Shown here: positions 36,167-44,193 of the stretch, in pieces
How the letters are laid out: every line of letters starts with the position of its first letter
How positions within the stretch are numbered: position 1 is the first letter of the stretch
Source of the DNA: Conoideocrella luteorostrata
Taxonomy: Eukaryota; Ascomycota; Sordariomycetes; Hypocreales; Clavicipitaceae
Direction: 5' to 3'
Length of the DNA stretch: 44,193 nt
Assembly (NCBI GenBank): GCA_032433595.1
Contig: JASWJB010000343.1
Location: 1 to 44,193, forward strand
Notes under the pieces: model-generated
What the model saw: the letters and a program-made list of their open reading frames with translations, nothing else
Databases searched by the model: none
Told to the model about the DNA's origin: nothing
Position numbers and translations under genes: made by a program

Positions 36167-37616
36167 TCATCAACTCAACCACAAACATTGTCTCGACTCG
36201 ATTCGAGCCCCGGCCATCGGACATTGGCTGTAATGGTACCTGTGCGAATCACGCGTATCTTGATTTATTTGCATTGTTTTTCTTGACGCATATATCATTT
36301 CGACTACTTTGTTTCTCTGACGTTTTATTATGCTTTTCATTATTTATTTATTTTGGACGATACGGCGGCATCATGACCTGCGAAGACTGATGAAAGCCTA
36401 TTCGGTTCACCGGCTTTATAGCAGCAAATGGTCACGGGGCATTTACGAAGCATCTGATAGATTGCGTTTGTTTTGATTTCGTCACCCTCCTCGCTTGATA
36501 CCCCTTAGACCGAGATTAGGGGAACTGAAGACACTGGCGGAAACGTGGTGATATATAATGGATCTGGAGACATAAAAGCAGGTCCGGTCATGAGCACCAC
36601 GATTCTGTATGTTTCTTATTGCCCAAAGAGGCACTGTTTTCTCCCTCAAAAGGGCTTTTTTTCGCTTTCATGATAGAGGGTCATGTTATCGCCGTACAGA
36701 TATAGACAAAAGTGGATTACTCGGTTCTCTGGTCGGAACTGCTCATGTGTTCTCCCATTCAAGGAAGACTTGAATGAAGAGACAAGAGCGAATGGACATA
36801 GATTTGGAGGAAAGAAGGCCAGTCAGACAGACGGGCTTTCCTCTGTTTCATATTCGGAGAGCATGGACATGGCCGCACTCGACACACAGGTTATGGATTA
36901 TGGTTGGGCATGGCACGCATCAAAAGGCTCTCGCCCGTTTTGACAGCCGCAAGCACAGAGGAACTGAGACACTGACTTGGACTTGGAGGATATCCAGGTC
37001 AACAGTCTTGACTGCTTTGTGCCTCGTGAATAGATAGGACAACCAGAGTGGACTGAGGAGTCCAAAATAAAAATGAGATGACGCTTTTTTTGCAACAATA
37101 CATGCTACGCACGCCATGCTGATGCTCGTCCCATTTGTTTAATCTAGATCATTCTGAGAGCTCGATCCCGCTCTATAATATCCGTAGTTGGTTATAATGC
37201 ATGTCGTAAATAGTTGCGATGCAATTGACACGGTGAAACTAGTGTCTAGTCCGAGTCGGCGGTCTGCTTCTTATCTAGTTCTGTCCTGACTAGGAAGGAA
37301 AGCAAATTTAGCAGGTACGAGTCAGATTCTAGCTGGTAACTCAAAAGACGCACACCGGCACCTGGAATAAAGACTTGAGTGACGTGACGCAAAGTGTGCA
37401 AGACCTGTGAACTGCGTGAAACATGCATCAATCGTTAAAAGGGAGCTCTGTATTGAAAGTGTCTAATAGCAATAAAGTCATGTAGAACTGTTGGTCAACG
37501 TTCTCCAGCAGGATATAGCCGGCACCCCATCCTGTACAGTGGCGTATTGAGATGAGCTTATGAGCGATTAAAAAAAAAAATACAACAATACAAAATAAAG
37601 TCATGATAGGGTGTAA
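36167..37616. other. Convergent region between ded1 and pmc1
   Basis: About 1.45 kb between converging stops, with no supported gene. It contains long AT-rich 3' sequence of ded1 and an A-run at 37570-37579 near the pmc1 3' end. Open frames at 36683-37037 look non-coding. Confidence 0.45.
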
Positions 37617-40600
37617 TCAGCGGCCCTTTTCTATATCGGTAGGCTGGACGATTGGCACATCGCTGACCACAATAGCCGGCGGTGCATTTACAGCGGGGCT
37701 AATTTTAACATCGCTTGTCGCATCTTCCTTCTCCCTCTCCTGGTTTCTCTTACTATATCGCTTGAAGACGGCGGTGAAGCGGCTCCAAACCCTCGCCGAG
37801 GTTTTATATGTAACAACGAACGGTCCGCCAAATACGGCGGCGATCTTGGCAAACCACGCATCGGGGAACAGGCGAACAACAACGGCCCAGGGGAGGCACA
37901 TTAGGGCGACGACGACGGAAATGGCCCACTGAGTGCCGTCCAAACCATTAGGGTTGATGGCAAAGGCACGAGATCCGACAAAGATGATGGCTACTTGGAG
38001 TCCAACCATGAGAAGGTTGATGAAGATGAAGAAGCGGTTGCGATGGACACCCTCGAAGATGTTAAACTTGTTATCGAGACGCCGGTTGTTGAACTCGTTG
38101 AAGATTTGCATCCAGACGAAAGCGTTGAAGATGATGGTGTCGAGCTCAAGTTTCTTCTGGGGGGAATTGTCGTAGCCGAGGATGGAGGCACCGGCAAAGT
38201 AGAGGGTAAAAGTTATGGTGAGCTGAAAGATGGCTTGGCCGATGATCATTTTCCACATCTGTAATGAAGTGGTTAGTATGAGAAGTTGGGTCCGGTGAGA
38301 TTTTTGAGATGGGGAAATGGAAGACTCTTACGTTGGTGGTGATCAAAGGCGATTTTTTTCCCTGAGGAGGACGGTTGAGGATCTTCTCCGTGGGAGGATC
38401 CGTGGCCAAGGCCAAAGCGGCAAAGGTATCCATGATGAGATTAACCCAGAGGAGCTGGACGGCTTTCAGGACAGACTTCATGTGTTCGTCGTAGACAGCG
38501 GTGACGAAGGCAAGGAGCACGGCGGTGATGTTGACAGTGATTTGGAACTGCAAGAACTTTTGCACAGCATCGTTGACGGCGCGACCCCATTTGAGAGCGG
38601 TGACAATGGATGCGAAGTTGTCATCCATGAGCACAATCGAGGAAGCTTCCTTGGCAACCTCAGTGCCCGAAATCCCCATGGAGAAACCAACGTCAGCAGC
38701 CTTGAGTGCAGGAGCATCATTGGTTCCATCGCCCGTCACCGCGACGGTCTCGCCAAGTTCCTTGAGCTTAACAACTAGGATTCTTTTATCTTCAGGGGAA
38801 GAACGTGCCAGTACCTGCAACTTAGGCAAGAGGGCTTTCATGTCAGCGTCTCTGAGCTTTCGGAATAATGGACCTTCCATGACAACGCCGCCTTCGGTGA
38901 AGATGCCGCATTCACTCGCTATGGCACGAGCTGTGACAACGTTGTCGCCGGTGACCATGCGGACGACCACACCTGCATGCTGGGCCTTACGCACTGCTTC
39001 AGGCACACCTGGACGAACAGGATCTTGAATACCAACTACACCGAGGAAAGACATGTCATGGAGGAGGGAAGCAAATGAGACGTGGCCGTCAATGACTTCA
39101 GCGTCGGAGGGCGGCCAAGACATGTAGTCTTTGTAGATGAGGCCTATAGTTCGGAGGGAGCTGCCTGCGTATTTCTCAATGGTGGACAAAAGCTCACTCT
39201 TCTTGGAGGGGGTGATAGCATCGTGTTCGAGGGTCTGGGCATCAGCCATGGTAGAGCAGTATTCGAGGAGGATTTCGGAAGCGCCCTTGACGTGGAGTCT
39301 GTATCCGGAGCCGCTCTGGAGGCGAATGACGCATCCCATACATTTCTTGCCAGAGTCAAACGGGAACATTTGCAGAACTGTTTCGTTGGCCCGTGTCATG
39401 GCGAGGGACTGCAGACCGAGATGGTCCTTGGCGAGTTGGAGAAGGGCAGTCTCAGTCTTGGATCCGATGAAGGCGGCTTGACCGTCTTGGTCTCCTTCAA
39501 ACGCGGTAGAGTTGATGGCGACGGATTGGACGATAATGGTCTTGGTATCAGATGGGAGGTCTGATGCCCATTGGGAAATGGGTTCGGACTCGGACTTGGA
39601 GAAGCAGGCGGTACCGAAAGCGCCGGCGACTACAGTCATCTTGTTGGTGGTCTACAATAGTGATTAGTACACATCATGACATCTTGTAGATAGAAACAGG
39701 GTATCTCGTGAGGATTTTGGGAAGTCTTACCAAGGTACCCGTCTTGTCGGAACAAATAGTTGTAGCATTACCCATGGTCTCACAGGCACGTAACATACGA
39801 ACCAGATTGTTCTCCTTGAGGAGTCTAGTCGTGGCGAACGCCAACGCAAGTGTCACTGCGAGCGGCAAACCTTCAGGCACAGCCACGACAATTATGGTAA
39901 TAGCGACGATGAGGATATCCATAAAAGCAGAAGCCTTTTCAGCAGAGGTGCGGACGTCGCCCTCAAGAGCTGCCACGAAGCGGAAAAGGAGAACAAAGAA
40001 GAGGATTCCGGCCGCTGCGCCGCCGAGTTTGGCGATAGCAAGAGCTAGACCCTCGAGTTTCTTCTGCAGGGGGGTATCTTCCACTTCGGTTCGGACAGAC
40101 ATCATGATCTTGCCGAAGGAGCTATTGACTCCGACGGAGGTGCATACAAATGTCCCCATACCTGTGATAGGGAGGTAAAAATCACACTGTTAGTCCTTGG
40201 CAGTGATGAGGAAGAGGTGATGGAAACGTACCTTCAAGGACTTTTGCACCGGAGATGATGAACGGATCTAAATCATTGGTATTGTGACCAGCCTCAAGAG
40301 CTCTAAAGACGTGATCGCCACTAGTCTTTTTCAAGGCATCGGATTCACCTGTGGCAGAGGATTCATCACACTTGACATCATGACCATCAATAAATATGCC
40401 ATCCACTGGGACCAAGTCACCCGGTTCTAAATGCAAAACATCACCAACCAGGATATCATGAACATTGATCAAGGCAGACTTTCCGGACCGGACAGCTTTG
40501 ATCTCACGATCCTCCTTTTTGGTGCTGAGTTTGACGAATGCCTTTTCCTTCTGCCAGTCGTTCAGGGATCCCACTGCAGTGACGACAATGATAGCCACGC

Positions 40601-41285
40601 AAATGGCAACGCCTTCTACCCAGTCCACAGGAGGGGGGGCACCAGCCTCTCTCTCGACACCAAAGGTTTCGTATAAGCCCAGTGCAAGGGAAATGATCGC
40701 CGCAGCTGTCAACAAGATGAGGACTTTGTCATTGTAGGCGTTCCACATGAGCTTCCACAGGGGCGTTGGCTTCCTAGCCGGCAAGACATTACGCTTATAC
40801 ACGCGGATACGGTCCGCGAAGGCGTCTGATGAAGAATTGTTGGAGCCCGGAGGAGAGGTGTTCTTATTGCAAGTGATGCTGCCCAAAGTTGATGACGAGC
40901 GAACAGCCTCGTCGAATGAAACCGTGTTTGGTACCGAAGTTTCATCACAGTTCAGACCAGAAGACGTATTTGTCTGCAAGCCCCTTGAAATGCCACGCAG
41001 CCCGCCCAAGGCTTGAAACGCAGCTAGAGACTTGGGATTGAGCAGTTTATTCAGCTGGCCTGGAGAAAAGGCAAATGGGTTCTTGTCAACATGGAAGTCA
41101 TCTTCTGTCCCGGGGTCTGGACGCAGCGCGGTGGCCAGGTCATCACTGATGCTGGCGGTACGGCTAGTTGCCGTGGGAGTGAGAAAGGGGTTGGAGGTAG
41201 CTGAAGTGATGGTATCGGCGTTGCTGAGGGTGCGTTGCCGAGTATCAACCTGCAGAGCGGCAGGCGACAAGCTGCTGTTTGTCAT
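37617..41285 (-). CDS. pmc1: Vacuolar-type P2B Ca2+-ATPase (Pmc1 family)
   Basis: Four minus-strand exons (41285-40232, 40161-39731, 39651-38332, 38258-37617) give 1148 aa. The N-terminal cytosolic region of about 175 residues is Ser/Thr-rich with AFSPGQLNKLLNPKSLAAFQALGG, the conserved start of fungal Pmc1. Key motifs are DESSATGES (TGES about 312-315, actuator), PEGLP in M4, ICSDKTGTL with D490 phosphorylated, KGASE in the nucleotide domain, MVTGDN, and GDGTNDAPAL at about 800. Intron 2 falls directly after DKTGTL. The C-terminus contains M5-M10 and a hydrophilic tail rather than a long plant/animal-type calmodulin-binding domain. It pumps cytosolic Ca2+ into the vacuole; family members are calcineurin/Crz1-induced. 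Confidence 0.95.
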
Positions 41286-42487
41286 ATTGAGTCGATGAGA
41301 GATGACGGGGCACCACTACCAAGCCAAAAGAGAAAAAGGAAAAGAAAGAGAGAAAGAAAGACACCTCTTCTCTACAAGCTTAGAAAGGCACCTAGACGGA
41401 CAAGATGTGTTGGAGAGTTTAAAATGAGCATCTAAATGAAAATGGAGTCAAAAGACATGGCCAGGCAGATGACGATGATGGTGATGATGATGACTTTCGA
41501 TATCCAGAACCAATAAATATAAAGCTCAAAAACACATAACCTCGAGGCGTTTTATGCAAATATTAGAGCAAGGTTAACTAATAAGGCTGCGCCGTGTGGT
41601 ACGTGATAAGTGAGGCAAAGGCACAAAAGCGCGTCGTTGAGTTTTTGGCGCCAGAGGAGGCTGAGCCAGGACTAACTAGCCCTTCTTCGACCCTCCTCCT
41701 TCGTCTTTTCTCTTGGGCTGACACTATTGCATGATGTTCAAGTAACAGCGGGAGGGGTCATGTTGGAAAAGTTGGATTGAGCCTGTTCCCGGACCTTTAT
41801 CCACTTTCTTGGCCCAAGGAGGCGCAGCAGCAGACGATACCTATATGATGTTGCCAAGACTGTTGATAGTACGGCTTACACAAGAATAAGTAAGAAACAA
41901 GCTAAGACTTGGTCTCCCGATCGGGAAGGTTTGAGGTGGGCAACTTGACCATCTTTCCAGCTTGCACATGCTGCGTTCTGCTACGCTTGACGTTGATGCA
42001 CTCTTGATGCAGGACGCTCGCCAAGACACTGGCTGGCTACTCCGTCGGCTATATCAATTAAGCTCATTACGGTGGCGTCGCTTGATGTGGTCCGGTCCAC
42101 CAGGTGTGGCACTTGGCATGGCACGCAAGCAACCACGCGGCATTTCGCGGAAACGGACGAAAGGCAATGAATGGCTTCCTACAATAATTTCTTGGCGCAA
42201 CTTGCTAGCGTGCTAATGCCGGGAAGCTCTACGGAGTACGGAGTAGTAGTATGATGGATATGCAAAGTTCTCGCCTGGTCTAATAAGAGCTCGACAAAAG
42301 AATGCATGTACGGGGTACGAAGCAAAGAACTATGGAGTACTCCGTAATTAGTGGATTCATCAGGGTTCGATCAATGAACATGCTAACCACTGGATCATAA
42401 CTTGTGAAACGAGGAAAATTGGTTGCTAAGACGCTGCCTTGGGCGGTAATTACTATATAAAACCTTTTTAGAAGCTACATGTTCCAA
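41286..42487. other. pmc1 upstream region and gap before the tRNA
   Basis: About 1.2 kb with no supported gene. Next to the pmc1 start is a purine-rich stretch (41330-41365). TACGGAGTA copies begin at 42230 and 42237 (tandem, overlapping) and TACTCCGTA at 42338. Crz1-type sites were not convincingly seen. Confidence 0.4.
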
Positions 42488-42580
42488 GTTCGTATGACGC
42501 AGCGGTAGCGTGTAGGATTGCAATTCTGTAAAATAGAACCTTAAATCCTGAAGTCCTGAGTTCGAACCTCAGTGCGAACT
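42488..42580 (+). tRNA. tRNA-Cys (GCA) with a 21-nt intron
   Basis: The acceptor stem GTTCGTA (42488-42494) pairs with TGCGAAC (42573-42579). The D arm is ACGC-AGCGGTA-GCGT. The anticodon arm is TAGGA / TTGCAAA / TCCTG, formed only after removing 42524-42544, which lies in the canonical position one base after anticodon GCA (42520-42522). The T arm is CTGAG-TTCGAAC-CTCAG, with B box GTTCGAACC. The discriminator is T at 42580, as expected for tRNA-Cys. Confidence 0.93.
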
Positions 42581-42585
42581 TTTTT
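42580..42585 (+). terminator. RNA polymerase III terminator of tRNA-Cys
   Basis: A run of T at 42580-42585 starts at the discriminator base and continues immediately beyond the mature 3' end, the standard Pol III stop. Confidence 0.85.
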
Positions 42586-44193
42586 GTCTCTCTTCATTCC
42601 TGTACCGAAGACATAGAGCCGTATGTCCGCCACCGCACCATTTTTTTTAAGCTCTAGTTAATTAGCCGACCTCCCTTCATCTTTACCCGCATTAAGATTG
42701 GCCCAACATCAGCCACGACCTTTCGAACGATCTTGGCATCAATATCCAGTACGGACTGCCTATGATGCACCTCCGAGTCAATTCGACCCTATCCGCGTAG
42801 AAGATACTTCTTCAGGACACGCTCCTCTTTGCACGGAGCACAGCCTCGGTGGTGATGTATGGGTTAATTAAAAAAAAAAAAAACTGGCTGGCTGGCTAGC
42901 TGGCCTTAGTTTAGCTTAGCACATCTACACCATAACTAGGGAGTACGGAGGAGTGGATTAGGGCGAGCTATTAGTGCATTCGAAGAAATGGACCCGGGTT
43001 GTCGCTATAGTGTACTTCGGACTTTGCACTGGGTTTCGCGGACAAAGTAGTATATGATGATAGTATTTGGTGAGGTTTACAAAGTCCAATCCATCACTTT
43101 GCGTGGTAAAATACCGTGTACAGTCAAGCGCCTATCTGAGCATTATAGCCGAAAGCCACGCTTCGAACTCTAATAGTGCCATAAAAATCAAATAAGAGTG
43201 GTGCTCTCTGCCTCGTATCAAACCACCGAGATGGAATGACATGTCGATAACTCTCATAGCAAAGCCCAGAGTTGACCCTGACAATATTTGCAGCATAGTC
43301 TCGAAGTGTCTAGAGAATATCTCGGGATGTTAGCGCCCGTTGCAACCGTAACGATCACGACAACAGCACGACAAGCAGATATGAGGAACGACAAAGCCAA
43401 TAACACAACGAAATAATTATTGTTTCTTGGCAGTAACAGCGCAAGCTACGTCGGGCATTAGCCTGATGGCCCCTTATGAATGATAAAGGTACTATAACCT
43501 TCCCGTCGATAGTACAAGTTAAAGCTTTTGATGACCGCATCATCAACTCCCGCGAGGCAGTGCACGCAGGGTTGATATACAGCTACTGCATGGATATACT
43601 GGCTTCCGTGCGCAAGAGGAGTCAAACATTTGGAAGCACGACATGGTTGAGCGCTTGTTGAGTTCGAATCATTCTCGCGATGCCTCTGAGGGGTTGGTCT
43701 CAAACGCCAAGCTTTCGGAAACTATCGTGGGAACCTCGTAGGGCGGAGAACTTCCCATGACGCCAGTTGTCGAGGCGGTGCATAAACTGGGGAGAACGAG
43801 ATAAGAAAGTAGTCCATGGCTGTTAACGATGCCTTTCGAACAGCCGCCATTGGATCCGCTTCTCCACTAGTTATGGCTGTTCCAATTCTTGTGAATTTGT
43901 CAGAACGGTCACTCCTACCAGGACGTACTCTTGCCGACCTTTATTTGTGTGCGGATCAACAGATTACGGGGCGGCGGCTGTGCAAATGGGAACAAACTAC
44001 TCCGTACCAAAAGGGAAGCTGAACGGGGCGATCATTGGATGAGAGGTATCCAATCCAGGAGGGCGGGATTTATTATCGTGACAAATGGATTTGATGAGCC
44101 GCTCACTAGCGGCAGTTATACGGCCTGAAGACAACAAAGCCTTTCTCTCTCTCCCCCTCCCTCCCTCTCTTTCTCTCTCTCTCTCTCTCTCAA
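42586..44193. other. Terminal gene-poor region
   Basis: About 1.6 kb with no supported gene. It includes an A-run at about 42870-42882 followed by tandem CTGG/GGCT units (42884-42904), one TACTCCGTA beginning at 43998, and a CT/CCCT microsatellite at the window end. Open frames here are short and domain-free. The pyrimidine tract at the end may lead into a gene beyond the window. Confidence 0.45.
44142..44191 (+). repeat. CT-rich microsatellite
   Basis: About 50 bp of (CT)n interrupted by CCCTCC units at the right edge of the window. It could be a pyrimidine-rich promoter tract of the next gene or a simple repeat. Confidence 0.8.

Noticed and set aside
38317..39564. Long plus-strand frames opposite pmc1
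   Set aside because: Antisense shadows of a strongly conserved ATPase exon.
43640..43690. GTTCGAATC-like tRNA B box
   Set aside because: No matching acceptor stem, D arm or anticodon arm upstream; isolated motif.

Overview
The window is nuclear DNA of a filamentous ascomycete, most likely a eurotiomycete. Genes carry short spliceosomal introns (about 45-110 nt) with GTAAGT/GTATGT donors, CTGAC-type branch sites and CAG/TAG acceptors. Intergenic gaps hold many copies of the 9-mer TACGGAGTA/TACTCCGTA, and the gene set is typical of Pezizomycotina. The order-level placement is inference. Exon coordinates below were worked out by hand; every recognised spliced gene closes in frame with a plausible length, except that the 5' end of the SUMO protease is unresolved.

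Layout, left to right. (1) 0.8-3.0 kb (+): Nrp1-like RNA-binding protein (degenerate exonuclease fold, RRM, two RanBP2 zinc fingers). (2) 4.4-6.6 kb (-): conserved-looking protein of unknown function with a possible F-box and an acidic tail. (3) 7.1-8.8 kb (-): Hat2/RbAp48 WD40 histone chaperone, with a doubtful small ORF upstream. (4) 10.4-12.5 kb (+): siderophore-iron transporter preceded by a cluster of iron-type GATA sites. (5) 13.1-17.6 kb (+): 5'-3' exoribonuclease Xrn1. (6) 18.0-18.9 kb (-): signal peptidase subunit Spc3. (7) 19.2-19.8 kb (-): relic of a beta-lactamase-like serine hydrolase. (8) 20.4-22.2 kb (-): bacterial (actinobacterial)-type mannose-1-phosphate guanylyltransferase carrying a spliced-on coiled-coil N-terminus. 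(9) 22.2-24.6 kb: repeat-bearing gap. (10) 24.6-28.3 kb (+): Ulp2-type SUMO protease. (11) 28.8-30.6 kb (-): Rrp9/U3-55K, divergent from (12) 31.0-31.8 kb (+): proteasome beta-4 (Pre1), whose start codon is split by an intron. (13) 34.0-36.2 kb (+): DEAD-box helicase Ded1. (14) 37.6-41.3 kb (-): vacuolar-type Ca2+-ATPase Pmc1. (15) 42.5 kb (+): intron-containing tRNA-Cys(GCA). The last 1.6 kb hold no gene I can support.

Most genes are unrelated housekeeping functions: mRNA decay and translation initiation (Xrn1, Ded1, Nrp1), ribosome biogenesis (Rrp9), proteolysis and SUMO (Pre1, Ulp2), secretion (Spc3), chromatin (Hat2), ion and iron homeostasis (Pmc1, siderophore transporter). There is no biosynthetic cluster, transposon, CRISPR array or phage. 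The most unusual items are the bacterial-type GDP-mannose enzyme with a eukaryotic coiled-coil extension, the catalytically degenerate exonuclease fold in the Nrp1-like protein, the iron-GATA cluster, the split start codon of pre1 and the hydrolase relic.
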